Positions 22,233-30,621 of a DNA stretch of 39,896 nt are shown here, in pieces. The DNA comes from Bacillota bacterium. Its GTDB lineage: Bacteria > Bacillota > Clostridia > Oscillospirales > Feifaniaceae. A model generated the notes under the pieces. It saw only the letters and a program-made list of their open reading frames with translations. It did not search any database and was not told the DNA's origin. Every line of letters begins with the position of its first letter. The stretch's first letter is position 1. The translations under genes were made by a program, and so were the position numbers. The stretch spans positions 1-39,896 of the forward strand of contig JAUZPM010000016.1 in the NCBI GenBank assembly GCA_030705925.1, given 5' to 3'.

Positions 22233-23187
22233 CGCCCCGCAAGGTAAGATCCATCAAATGCTCATTCTCGCTGAATGTGTGCTTCGCCTTTTCAACGATC
22301 ATAAAATTCGCAACGGTCAGGTCGCCGACATCCATCTTCACAATAACGGAGCTTCCCGCTCTAACGCTGGTATCGCCCAGTACGTTGCTGATAGTAAGGT
22401 TACGTGTCTTCTGATTGTAAAGCTGAAGCAGTGCGTCCGCCTTCGCCTTGCCGTTTATTTCTTCCTTGATCGTATCAAAATACTGAAGCACACCCCACCT
22501 GTTCATGTTTTCAGAGTCCTGCGCTATGTATATCTCACGCTTTCCTGTCTTATCGTTGTCATAAGCCAGCTTGATCTTGTTGTACGTTTCGCCGTCGATG
22601 CTGGAAGTGTAGCTGAAATTTTCGCCTGCCGCCTCGTCGATCAGCAGATTCAGCTTCATGCTCTCGATATTTTTAAGAGTCAGCTTGCCAAAATCATCAT
22701 ACATGACAAACAGCCTCTTTGTGTTCCGCAAGGTCTCATCAAGCGCAGTCTGAATGATGTCGAATAGCGTTTTATTGTCTTCCACCCTTGACGGGATCTT
22801 GTAACCCGTGTCCTCAAGTTCCCCGGTCTTAAGCCGGAAGTCGTCGGCGATCATTTGGATCACCTCACCCGCCGTCTTGTTCGAATATACATAAGTATCT
22901 TTGTTCTTAAGGTATCTGAGCTGATCGTAAGCCGTAACCTCGATGACGCCGTCTTTATCCCGCTTTTTCTGAAACACAAAGCCGTAGAATATATTATCGC
23001 CGCCGTATCTAAGCCTTACAGCGTCCCCCTCAGTGAAATCCAGTATACTGTCTTTCAAAACCGAAAAGGTCAGCTTTCCGGGTTCACCGCTGCGGGATGT
23101 ATCCCAAGTGACGCCGTCTTCAACGATAGGGGCGAATATGTTATCCCCGTTTTGTATAAGTAGCTCGGCATATTTGATAGTGATCAT
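22216..23187 (-). CDS. baseplate hub protein (XkdQ-like)
   Basis: A 323-residue hub/spike-carrier protein comparable to phage T4 gp27 and Mu gpP. It shows the early WDTSRSGEPGKLTFSVLKD segment, the YDQLRYLKNKDTYVY segment and a C-terminal GSSVIVKMDV beta region typical of XkdQ. The ribosome site AAAGGGG is very close to the ATG, which is unusual but no better start is visible. Confidence 0.85.
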   Translation of the reverse strand: MITIKYAELLIQNGDNIFAPIVEDGVTWDTSRSGEPGKLTFSVLKDSILDFTEGDAVRLRYGGDNIFYGFVFQKKRDKDGVIEVTAYDQLRYLKNKDTYVYSNKTAGEVIQMIADDFRLKTGELEDTGYKIPSRVEDNKTLFDIIQTALDETLRNTKRLFVMYDDFGKLTLKNIESMKLNLLIDEAAGENFSYTSSIDGETYNKIKLAYDNDKTGKREIYIAQDSENMNRWGVLQYFDTIKEEINGKAKADALLQLYNQKTRNLTISNVLGDTSVRAGSSVIVKMDVGDLTVANFMIVEKAKHTFSENEHLMDLTLRGGDFIA

Positions 23188-23194
23188 CCCCTTT

Positions 23195-23851
23195 CTATGA
23201 CGGCATGGTAAGCACCTGACCCGGATAGATCAGGCTTGGATCTTTGATCTTGTCTTTGTTCAGAGCGTATATTTCGGTGTATCGTGCGCCGTTTCCAAGA
23301 TATTTCTTAGCGATATTCCAAAGAAGATCCCCTTTTTTCACAGTGTATGTGCTCATTTTGGGCGCTGTCGCTGTGTCTCTTGCCGTTTCGACTGTCGCTG
23401 CCGTCTTATTGTCGTTAAGCTGAACGGTCTTAGTCGTGTATTCCCTATACTGCTTTAGCTCTATGGAAACGGTTATGTCCAAACCCTCTCCGGCATCATC
23501 TGTAACGTCATACGATTCCAGTGACACGGTGATGTTGGTGTCAAATAGAAGCTTTCCGCCCTGTGTGACCCTTGAGCAAACAAACTGGAACGGCGACCTG
23601 CTGTCCTTTAGCTGTTCCAGCTTATCAAGGTAAAAGTCCGCTTCCTTGAATCCGTCAGGATAAACGGCAAACGGGTATTTGACCTGTGGAAGGATCGCTT
23701 CAAAACTGACTTCGGTAAGCCCCGCAGATTTCAGTATATTGATCTCGCCGTCATTGATAAGATTTATGGTTTTGTTCTGGTTTTTTATCTTCATAGATAT
23801 TTTAGAAGGGGCGACAGGCAATGCCACCCCGTCCAAGAATATAGTGTACAT
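23195..23851 (-). CDS. LysM-domain tail protein (XkdP-like)
   Basis: A 218-residue protein. Residues 1-150 are the XkdP-type phage domain (FLDGVALPVAPSKISMKIKNQ). The C-terminal LysM domain (TYTVKKGDLLWNIAKKYLGNG ... LIYPGQVLTMPS) binds peptidoglycan-like glycans and links tube tip to hub. The ATG overlaps the stop of the tape measure gene (TAATG). Confidence 0.9.
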   Translation of the reverse strand: MYTIFLDGVALPVAPSKISMKIKNQNKTINLINDGEINILKSAGLTEVSFEAILPQVKYPFAVYPDGFKEADFYLDKLEQLKDSRSPFQFVCSRVTQGGKLLFDTNITVSLESYDVTDDAGEGLDITVSIELKQYREYTTKTVQLNDNKTAATVETARDTATAPKMSTYTVKKGDLLWNIAKKYLGNGARYTEIYALNKDKIKDPSLIYPGQVLTMPS

Positions 23852-26022
23852 TAAGCGCTCGCCCCTTCCGCTGCCGCCGACATTGTCTCATATACCTTAT
23901 CTTCCAGATATGAAACTATGCCGTCAAGATCCATGCCGGAGCTTACATTATTGTTGTTTACCATATCCACCTTGATTTCAGCCGTCGTAAACCTGTTCAC
24001 TGCTTCCTGCTCCGCAATATCACGCAGATACTTCAGATCTTCCTCAGACGTCTGCATATTGTCTTTCATGGAAGCCGTGTTCTCCGCAGTAGATGCACCG
24101 TTGTTTTTGATGTTGTCAAGGGTGTCGTCAATGCCTCCGAGCCCGTTTCCCAGATCACCAAGACCATCATATCCATCAAGGCCGCCAAGAGCGTCTTTTG
24201 AATTTTTAAGGATATTCTTAAAAGAAAGTTTGCCATCAAGGTTTTTGCCAAAGTTATATCCAGTGTCCCACGCTTTGCCGTAATCAAAATGATAGTTGAT
24301 CTGAGGCGCTTTCCTCTCCAGCGTTATAGCCTTGTCATTTTTGCCCCAGCTAAGAACACTGCTCTGTAAAGATTCAATCTTTGCGGTCAAATCCTTTCCC
24401 GTAATAGAGTCAATGACTTTTGTAGCTATTTTTCCAAAAGATAAGACCCATGAAATGAGCTGACCGATCAGATTTATAGCCGCGTCTTTCAAACTGTCAA
24501 AACCGCCGTTAGTGACATTCAAAATCCATTCAATGATACCAATGAAAGGCTCTACAAAACGTGTATAGAGACATTGGAGGATTTCGTTGATTACTCCTAT
24601 GACCAAGTTGCCGATAAAGGCGGCCGCATAAAGGAAAGCCCCGCAGATGAGCCCGGTTGCGCTCAAGCTTTTCCCTGTAAAATGGTTCACCGCCGCCACA
24701 GCCGCGTAAAATATCACTATAAGTGCGATTATAGCAAGGATGATCCATGTTATCGGGCAGGCTAACAAAGCGGCGTTAAGTCCATCTTGCGCAATGACAT
24801 TTGCCCATGTGGCTTTCGTGTCTTTGTCAATCATGCCGGTTTTGAACGCCTTTGCCGCAGCGCTAACCTTCTCCACAAATGCCTGATAGGCAATCACTCC
24901 GTTTGTTATAAGTGCAATCGTTTTATATGCCGCCATGGCAAAAACGATGCCCCAGAGTACAGGCACTATCGAGCCCCAGTTATCGGCTATCCCGTTTGCC
25001 ATCGAGGTCATTATATTGAATACCCATAGCGCCACTGCGGCGATTATTACGAGACTGCCCACGAAATCATTGACGAACGTCTGAAACTTCGGGCTGTTTG
25101 CGATAGTGCTTATCTTCTGCAAAATAGGCTGAAAAGCTATGATTGCCCTGTTTTTTATATCAGTCCAGATGTCCCCGATAGTTTTAGGCAGCTCCGCAAA
25201 GCGAGCATTCGTCTGATCAGCCGCCGCGAACATGGCATTCTTTATAATGTCAGATGTGATCTTGCCGTCAGCTGACAACTGTTTCATTTCGCCCATAGGC
25301 TTCTTTAAATAATCGGCTATGGATTGCGCCAGCAGCGGAGCATTCTCCATGATAGAGCGGAACTCGTCGCCCTGAAGCTTTCCCGACGCCATAGCCTGTG
25401 TCAGCTGATACATTCCGGCAGTCTGTTCTTCCACGCTTGCGCCGCCTATTTTAAAGTTCTTGTTCATAAGTTCCGTGAAAAGGACCATTTCTTTTGAGTT
25501 TTTGAATGCGTCCCGTGACAATATCCCAAGTTTAGAGACAGCGTTTGCCGTATCGATATATGATGCCCTTGACCGCTGAGCAGAATTAAATATTTCCTTC
25601 TGCAGATCTGCCGTAGACTGCAGTTTGTCCTTCATCAGCCCCAGTCTCGCCGTTGTAAGCGTCATCTGATCCGAAAGGTCAAACACCTGTTTAGCGCCAA
25701 AAGCCGCACCCAGAGAAGCGGCGATCCCCATTATTTTTGATTTCAACCCCTGGGCTATGCCTCCGCCGCTCTCCATGGATCTGTTGAACTGCTGTTCTGA
25801 GCCGTTCGCCGAGCGTATCTCCTGCTCGATCTTGCCAAATGACGCTTCCGCCTTTGACATCTCTTCTCTTGCCGCCTTGATACTGCTGGTATCAACGGCA
25901 TTATGCGAAGCCTTCTGAACGGCTTCAAAGCTGTTCAAAGTAATGTCGATAGCTTTTGTCATGCTTCTGAAAGCCGGGGTCATTCCGTCCATGATCTGAA
26001 TGGATGTCCTGATCGTTCCCAT
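23851..26022 (-). CDS. tail tape measure protein
   Basis: A 723-residue protein that sets tail length. The start at 26022 gives MGTIRTSIQIMDGMTPAFRSM, the usual N-terminus, and follows AGGTGGAAAG; an upstream in-frame ATG at 26070 overlaps the end of the frameshifted chaperone and lacks a ribosome site. A helical N-terminal part is followed by the tape-measure core (LTTARLGLMKDKL..., MENAPLLAQSIADYLKKPMGEMKQL), then several hydrophobic segments (around residues 340-510) and a Gly-rich helical C-terminus. The gene is short for a tape measure, implying a tail of roughly 100 nm. Confidence 0.9.
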   Translation of the reverse strand: MGTIRTSIQIMDGMTPAFRSMTKAIDITLNSFEAVQKASHNAVDTSSIKAAREEMSKAEASFGKIEQEIRSANGSEQQFNRSMESGGGIAQGLKSKIMGIAASLGAAFGAKQVFDLSDQMTLTTARLGLMKDKLQSTADLQKEIFNSAQRSRASYIDTANAVSKLGILSRDAFKNSKEMVLFTELMNKNFKIGGASVEEQTAGMYQLTQAMASGKLQGDEFRSIMENAPLLAQSIADYLKKPMGEMKQLSADGKITSDIIKNAMFAAADQTNARFAELPKTIGDIWTDIKNRAIIAFQPILQKISTIANSPKFQTFVNDFVGSLVIIAAVALWVFNIMTSMANGIADNWGSIVPVLWGIVFAMAAYKTIALITNGVIAYQAFVEKVSAAAKAFKTGMIDKDTKATWANVIAQDGLNAALLACPITWIILAIIALIVIFYAAVAAVNHFTGKSLSATGLICGAFLYAAAFIGNLVIGVINEILQCLYTRFVEPFIGIIEWILNVTNGGFDSLKDAAINLIGQLISWVLSFGKIATKVIDSITGKDLTAKIESLQSSVLSWGKNDKAITLERKAPQINYHFDYGKAWDTGYNFGKNLDGKLSFKNILKNSKDALGGLDGYDGLGDLGNGLGGIDDTLDNIKNNGASTAENTASMKDNMQTSEEDLKYLRDIAEQEAVNRFTTAEIKVDMVNNNNVSSGMDLDGIVSYLEDKVYETMSAAAEGASA

Positions 26023-26069
26023 CTTTCCACCTGCCTTTACGAAATAACGGGACGGCGTTTGCCATCCCA

Positions 26070-26680
26070 TTATCTGCTTTTCTTTGCCTTTATTTTTTTA
26101 GCTTCCTTCTGCTCCGCTTCTATCTTCAGCTGGACGGCGGCTATTACAAACGCCTTTTCCTGCTTGTCGAGATTTACGAACTGTGAGGGAAGCATGTGGA
26201 GTTTATGAAGGCAATAATAAGCGATATTCGCTTCAAAATCGCCTTCCTCGATCAGTTTTTTGCTTCTTCCACCGCATCTTCCAGTGTCACGTCAAAGCCG
26301 TTCACTTCTTGGATCTTTGAAAGATAATCCGCATATTCGCCCGGCGTCAGCATGGTTTTAAGAAGTGCGTCCGCCCCCATCGCGCTATATGAATTCTGAA
26401 GCTCCGCGTCGTCAAGGTTCGGAAAAACCGTACACTTTGCGGCAAGCCTTCCAAGATATAAGTTGAAGTCCGTTTCCTGTGTGAACTGGTTCCTCTTACC
26501 CGGTACCTGCACACGCTTAGTGCAGGCTTTTCGCAGTGCTTCATCCTCTGTTGAGGTTATGCATGCGATCTCCCAGGGGATAGGCTGACCGTCACTTCCG
26601 AGGAATCGTTTTGACGCCACGTATTTTATATGATCTACCTTCACAGCATTCTGTGCCAAAAATGCGCTTAGTTCACTCAT
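26070..26680 (-). CDS. tail assembly chaperone, programmed -1 frameshift product
   Basis: A longer form of the chaperone gene, about 203 residues. The 142-residue frame ends ...GCA AAA AAC TGA. Slipping back one base on A AAA AAC at 26255-26261 moves into an open frame of 61 further codons (starting LIEEGDFEANIAYYCLHKLH) that stops at 26070-26072, one base into the in-frame ATG at 26070. The extension has the helical, Lys/Glu-rich character of the T-domain in lambda gpGT-type chaperones. Only a minor fraction of ribosomes would make it. It is not visible as a separate gene because it has no start of its own. Confidence 0.85.
26252..26680 (-). CDS. tail assembly chaperone, short form (XkdN-like)
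   Basis: A 142-residue protein of the PBSX XkdN family (phage tail assembly chaperone). The middle block contains FLGSDGQPIPWEIACI and KRNQFTQETDFNLYLGRLAAKC; the end is TLEDAVEEAKN. It coats the tape measure before tube polymerisation and is absent from the finished tail. The gene lies between tube and tape measure genes and carries a slippery site in its last codons. Confidence 0.85.
   Translation of the reverse strand: MSELSAFLAQNAVKVDHIKYVASKRFLGSDGQPIPWEIACITSTEDEALRKACTKRVQVPGKRNQFTQETDFNLYLGRLAAKCTVFPNLDDAELQNSYSAMGADALLKTMLTPGEYADYLSKIQEVNGFDVTLEDAVEEAKN
26255..26261 (-). promoter_or_regulatory. -1 ribosomal frameshift slippery heptamer
   Basis: On the - strand the heptamer A AAA AAC stands in the correct phase of the chaperone frame (GCA AAA AAC TGA), directly before the stop codon. 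This is one of the classical X XXY YYZ sites. I did not find a strong downstream hairpin by eye, but the adjacent stop codon may help pausing. Confidence 0.85.
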
Positions 26681-26694
26681 CTGTTATCCTCCCA

Positions 26695-27162
26695 TTACAT
26701 TCCTGACAGCATTGAAAACTGTTCAGGCATTTCAAAATCTTCAAATGTGAAATCCATATCCTCATCAAGATACTCGGCATCTGCGTCAAACTTAGCAAGT
26801 ATGCCGCCGTCAACATTGCAGTCTTTCAGTATGATCGTCTGCCTGCCGACGCTGGACGTCGGGTCTTCATTCGTTATCTGGATATCGAAATAAACATCCT
26901 CGCCAGTGTTCTTATACCTATAGAGAAGCTCTCTAAAAATGCTGGTGTTGTAGTGGAATGTCGCTGAGCCTGTGCCTTTCCAGCTTGTAGCCTTGTTCCC
27001 CTTCCCCGTTCTGCCGAGGATAGGAACTTCGCTTTTGTTCTTTTCAAACTTTGCCTCAAGATTGATAGCCTGCATCAGATTGTATCTGTTGCCCTCAATT
27101 GTCACAAAGCATTCCGCCAGAGACGCTGAAACCGCGTCCCTGCCGTTCATTGTATTTGTCAT
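26695..27162 (-). CDS. tail tube protein (XkdM-like)
   Basis: A 155-residue tube protein with the family pattern MNGRDAVSASLAECFVTIEG, the central EVPILGRTGKGNKATSWKGTGSATFHYNTS block and the acidic end DEDMDFTFEDFEMPEQF. It polymerises around the tape measure inside the sheath. Confidence 0.9.
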   Translation of the reverse strand: MTNTMNGRDAVSASLAECFVTIEGNRYNLMQAINLEAKFEKNKSEVPILGRTGKGNKATSWKGTGSATFHYNTSIFRELLYRYKNTGEDVYFDIQITNEDPTSSVGRQTIILKDCNVDGGILAKFDADAEYLDEDMDFTFEDFEMPEQFSMLSGM

Positions 27163-27178
27163 CCTGATTCCTCCTTCC

Positions 27179-28489
27179 TTACTCTACCACAACGGTCATA
27201 TAAAGCTGAGCCATTGCATTGACAGGCGTTACAACGTCGTTTACCACAACAGCCTTTCTGCTGTCTCCCGCCGTTACCGTCACGTCTTCAGCGCTAAAAT
27301 CCTCGATCGCTCTCATGTTCTGCAGATCCTGGTGATGCTTTACAATGTCGTTCCATAAAGAGATCCTCCCGGAAGCGTCATTCGGAACATTGCCAAGATA
27401 CTTTGTGTTGAAGAGTACCGCTATATCGTTCGCGATCTGATCGAGCACTCTGACAGTCTGGTTATTGCCGAAATCCTCTGATTTCTCAGCAGTAACGGAT
27501 GTGAATGTGTTGATATCCTCAAGCACACGCACATCATCACCGACCCTGTGAAACATGAATTTGCCAGACTTAAGCCCGCTTTCAAATGCGTTTTGTGTAT
27601 AGTCGACGTCAACGGTATATTCGCCGTCATACGCCTTGTTTGTGTTGCTCTTATTTACGGCGCACCCGGCTTCAGCGCCGGTCACCCAGTAAACAAGCGA
27701 AGACTCCGCCGCGCCCGTGTCAGTTGCTTTATTCTCAACGGAGATAACGCCCTCATGATCTGCCGATGCCGTTCGGTACAGCACTGTCTGAAATTTAACG
27801 CCAAGTTCATCACGCATACGCTTAGTAAACGCGGTGAAGAGCGCTGTTATATCAGAGCTTACGGATGTACAGCCCAGCGCATTGAATGAATAAGACTCGA
27901 TCTTATCTAAAAATGCCTGGTATGCCGCACCGTCCGGCACGCTTCCATTTGTACCGCCCGTCAGCGGAGTTCCCGCTGTGAGCGTGAGCGTTGCCGATGC
28001 GTTGAAATCGACATAATCGTTGCCCTTAAGCTCGGTTGCCGTGCTGACCGCCTGTGTATCGACCTTTAAGGTTCCGAAGAATGTCGATACATCAAATTTT
28101 GAGCTGTCGTCGACGTTTGTCTGTATCACGATCTTAAGGTCATTGCCCCGTATGCCTGAGTATTTAGCTGTCGCGTATGCGCAAACTGCCTTTACGCCGG
28201 AATTAAGCCTGTAAAAATACCCTTTGCGGATATTCTTGAAAAGATCACGAAGCCCCTTCATTTTGTCGCTGCCATATGGATACCCGAAGACTTTCATTGA
28301 GTCGGCCTGAAAGTTTTCACTGTCCATTTCAAAAACAATGCCCTCAGCGCCCCAGTCGAGTTCCAAGGGCATTGCGGCAATACCTCTCTCCGAAAGCACA
28401 GAGGCCGCTCTCGCAATGCTTACAAAATTGATATAGGAACCGGGAAGCGCTTTGTTCTGTACTGTGAATGTTCCGCCGCCAAGCGCCAT
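27179..28489 (-). CDS. contractile tail sheath protein (XkdK-like)
   Basis: A 436-residue sheath subunit and the main proof of a contractile (myovirus-type) tail. It shows the N-terminal ALPGSYINFVS, the AAMPLELDWG segment and the C-terminal DVTVTAGDSRKAVVVNDVVTPVNAMAQLYMTVVV strand pair that locks neighbours. The ATG follows AAGGTG two bases after the previous stop codon. Confidence 0.92.
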   Translation of the reverse strand: MALGGGTFTVQNKALPGSYINFVSIARAASVLSERGIAAMPLELDWGAEGIVFEMDSENFQADSMKVFGYPYGSDKMKGLRDLFKNIRKGYFYRLNSGVKAVCAYATAKYSGIRGNDLKIVIQTNVDDSSKFDVSTFFGTLKVDTQAVSTATELKGNDYVDFNASATLTLTAGTPLTGGTNGSVPDGAAYQAFLDKIESYSFNALGCTSVSSDITALFTAFTKRMRDELGVKFQTVLYRTASADHEGVISVENKATDTGAAESSLVYWVTGAEAGCAVNKSNTNKAYDGEYTVDVDYTQNAFESGLKSGKFMFHRVGDDVRVLEDINTFTSVTAEKSEDFGNNQTVRVLDQIANDIAVLFNTKYLGNVPNDASGRISLWNDIVKHHQDLQNMRAIEDFSAEDVTVTAGDSRKAVVVNDVVTPVNAMAQLYMTVVVE

Positions 28490-28490
28490 A

Positions 28491-28679
28491 TTATTTCACC
28501 TTACCTTTCAAAAATCTATCTATCGTTTCATCCGCTTCATCAAAGCTGTACGGTCTGTCTTCAAGAAGGGCGCTTAAAATATCCCGTCTGTTTTCATACC
28601 TCTTTGATGAAAGGATCTGCTCTTTGGTGAAGACTTCTTTTATATCGCCTTCTCCCGTTTTATTTGCCAACCTTATCAC
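28491..28679 (-). CDS. small phage protein upstream of the sheath
   Basis: A 62-residue charged helical protein (TKEQILSSKRYENRRDILSALLEDRPYSFDEADETIDRFLKG). The ATG overlaps the preceding gene by 4 bases. Proteins of this size and pattern sit before the sheath gene in many PBSX-like prophages. Function unknown, perhaps tail completion. Confidence 0.75.
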   Translation of the reverse strand: MIRLANKTGEGDIKEVFTKEQILSSKRYENRRDILSALLEDRPYSFDEADETIDRFLKGKVK

Positions 28680-29101
28680 CCTTTCACATTCATATCCGTT
28701 TTTAATTCGCCCATCGGATCTTCCGCTTCAGCAATTTTCTTTACTATAAGATCGAAGCTCACAAAAAAATGCAGGACATTATCCACTATCTCATATTTCA
28801 TGTCTGTCCCGCGCGCGAGGCTTCCGTCAGACAGTGTTATGAATTCCAGTGTGCAAAATAACGCTGAGCCTATAGAATGAAGCTCTGAGTTATCCGGCTT
28901 TGCGGGAAAGTAATGCACGTCAAACGGATGCTGTCTTAGATAGCGGTTTCCCAAAAGCGGAGTCTGTGACGGATCTAAAGCCAAAATGAAAAAGCAAGGC
29001 TCGCTAAAACCCTGCTCCACTGTATCGCTGTATATCTTATATCCGTCTCCAAATGTGCCATTCAGCTTTACGGATATCCCGTCAATGATCCCGTTTACCA
29101 T
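28676..29101 (-). CDS. tail completion/terminator-like protein (DUF6838-like)
   Basis: A 141-residue protein. The pattern NGTFGDGYKIYSDTVEQGFSEPCFFI and RYLRQHPFDVHYFP resembles small proteins encoded between HK97-gp10-like and sheath genes, thought to close the tail top. It overlaps the preceding gene by 20 bases. Confidence 0.75.
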   Translation of the reverse strand: MVNGIIDGISVKLNGTFGDGYKIYSDTVEQGFSEPCFFILALDPSQTPLLGNRYLRQHPFDVHYFPAKPDNSELHSIGSALFCTLEFITLSDGSLARGTDMKYEIVDNVLHFFVSFDLIVKKIAEAEDPMGELKTDMNVKG

Positions 29102-29588
29102 CTATGCATCCCCCTAGGTATTTCATGAGCTTGCTTTCAAGCACCTTTGGGGCAGTCGTCTCAAGCTCATTTTCTGAAATCGTCAGCATGAATCTTCCCT
29201 CCACCCAGCCTTTATGATCTCGTGTCCTGTGTCCATACTCGACATATGAAGCGTATGAAACAGGGTTTATGATCTCAACCTCATACATATCGCCTGACTT
29301 TGTTACTTTAAGCGAATCGGCGTATGTCTTAGCGTTGGAGCTTCCGCCCCCTGAGGCGTCTGATTCACTTTTAGCCGTCCAGCCACGCCTCAGCGTTCCG
29401 CCTTTTCTGCCCTCCGACGCTGGGTACTGACCTACAGGCGTTCTTCGTATCACTTTAGCGAGAAGCCTTGCGGCAAGCTCCTTAGCGCAGCTCTCACAGA
29501 AGCTTTCAAGATCTTGCTTTTGCAGCCGCTCCATTTGCTTTTGAAGGTTTTGTAATTGTTTAAAATCACAGTTTCCCCAGCTTGCCAT
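29082..29588 (-). CDS. HK97 gp10-like head-tail joining protein
   Basis: A 168-residue protein. RRTPVGQYPASEGRKGGTLRRGW and the SYASYVEYGHRTRDHKGWVEGRFML block are the family signature. The start at 29588 follows AGGGGTGG and overlaps the preceding stop (TGATG). Confidence 0.9.
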   Translation of the reverse strand: MASWGNCDFKQLQNLQKQMERLQKQDLESFCESCAKELAARLLAKVIRRTPVGQYPASEGRKGGTLRRGWTAKSESDASGGGSSNAKTYADSLKVTKSGDMYEVEIINPVSYASYVEYGHRTRDHKGWVEGRFMLTISENELETTAPKVLESKLMKYLGGCIDGKRDH

Positions 29589-29938
29589 CACGTCCACCCC
29601 TTGAAAAGTTCCAGTATGATCTCCTGATGGCTCGAATACACCGCAGGCTCGCCGCTGTTCTTATAAGCAGTCGTCCTCCCGTTTTGCGTGACCGTTATTT
29701 TAGCGCCTGCCGGAACGTTTATCTCAGGGGAAAGGAACAATTTCACCACCTGTGAAACCTTGTTTCCTGTGGCTGTTTCCACCGCATTCGCTATGTTTTT
29801 AAAGGATAAGCGGCAGGGCTCATCTGTCACAAGTTCGACAGGCTCAAAGCTTGTCCGCTTTGTAACAGGGTCAGTGACCTCCGTCTGGACGGTTATATTG
29901 GACACCCCATTCCATAGGGCTTTTAAACTGTTCACCAT
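29588..29938 (-). CDS. head completion protein (YqbH/gp9-like)
   Basis: A 116-residue small beta protein in the connector cluster (RTSFEPVELVTDEPCRLSFK ... EIILELFKGWT). Pattern and position fit the YqbH-type stopper. The ATG at 29938 overlaps the previous gene's stop; AGGTG is the ribosome site. Confidence 0.8.
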   Translation of the reverse strand: MVNSLKALWNGVSNITVQTEVTDPVTKRTSFEPVELVTDEPCRLSFKNIANAVETATGNKVSQVVKLFLSPEINVPAGAKITVTQNGRTTAYKNSGEPAVYSSHQEIILELFKGWT

Positions 29939-30324
29939 TTCACGCACCTGTAAGACGCTAGCTTGTTATTTCCCTTATCGATCAGATATGAAATCAGATC
30001 GTCCATACGTTTTTCAGGTGTAGTCTCAGAAAACGTCACGCTTGTGTCCCCCTCTGAAATCTGCTTTACAGCGGCGTCAAAGTCAAAGCCGGTAAGCTGA
30101 CCTGTGGACTTTTTAAACATTAGAAATTCAGCCGCAGACATTTGGGCAGCTGTCTCATGCAGAGCCTCCGGAATTATCAAGCCCGGAACAGCCGCGTCAT
30201 ACACGCCGCATTCGCTTTTTATCTGATCCTCTGTTTTCTTGATTATAACGCCTAGAATCCACTCGTCAGAAGGGATGAAGGTATAACCGAGCGCCGCAAG
30301 CATTTCTTTCACATCGTCCATCAT
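29932..30324 (-). CDS. head-tail connector protein (YqbG-like, DUF3199)
   Basis: A 130-residue mostly helical protein: MLAALGYTFIPSDEWILGVIIKKTEDQIKSECG and MSAAEFLMFKKSTGQLTGFD. This is the helical adaptor that docks on the portal. The ribosome site is weak. Confidence 0.8.
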   Translation of the reverse strand: MMDDVKEMLAALGYTFIPSDEWILGVIIKKTEDQIKSECGVYDAAVPGLIIPEALHETAAQMSAAEFLMFKKSTGQLTGFDFDAAVKQISEGDTSVTFSETTPEKRMDDLISYLIDKGNNKLASYRCVKW

Positions 30325-30339
30325 GTGAGATCACATCCA

Positions 30340-30609
30340 TTATTCAGATTTTTCTTCCGCAGAGCCGCTGTCCTCTTCGCTATTTTCATCTTTGCTGTCT
30401 TGATCTTTGCTGTCTTCATCTTTGCCCTGTTCGTCTTCCTGAGCCTTAGCCTTTTTCTTTGGCTCCTGCTTTGGCTCTTGAGCTTCATAGCCATGCTCTT
30501 TGAACCAGCCTATTAAATAGGGATCGGATGTTGCCCCGATCCCGTTTTTAAATGTCACCCCGGCAGAAACGCCGGAATACTGCTTATTAGGCGCAAATAT
30601 CTGTGCCAC
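30340..30609 (-). CDS. small head protein with low-complexity charged tail
   Basis: An 89-residue protein. Residues 1-40 are folded-looking (NKQYSGVSAGVTFKNGIGATSDPYLIGWFKEHGY) and resemble small proteins after capsid genes. Residues 45-89 are a disordered Lys/Asp/Glu/Ser/Gln tail built from DSKDx units. The GTG start follows AAGGTGGGGT. Confidence 0.75.
   Translation of the reverse strand: MAQIFAPNKQYSGVSAGVTFKNGIGATSDPYLIGWFKEHGYEAQEPKQEPKKKAKAQEDEQGKDEDSKDQDSKDENSEEDSGSAEEKSE
30388..30431. repeat. 15-base tandem repeat coding for DSKDx units
   Basis: Three copies of ATCTTTGCTGTCTT plus one base (30388, 30403 and a degenerate third at 30418), period 15. On the coding strand this yields the DSKD-type units of the small head protein. 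It is prone to slippage without frameshift because the period is a multiple of 3. Confidence 0.8.
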
Positions 30610-30621
30610 TATGACCCCACC

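Noticed and set aside
22258-22767. 169-codon + strand frame opposite the hub gene
   Set aside because: Shadow of the XkdQ-like gene, no start signal.
30388-30431. CRISPR-like short repeats
   Set aside because: Three direct 15-base copies without spacers inside a coding sequence; this is a low-complexity coding repeat. No CRISPR array or cas gene was seen in the window.
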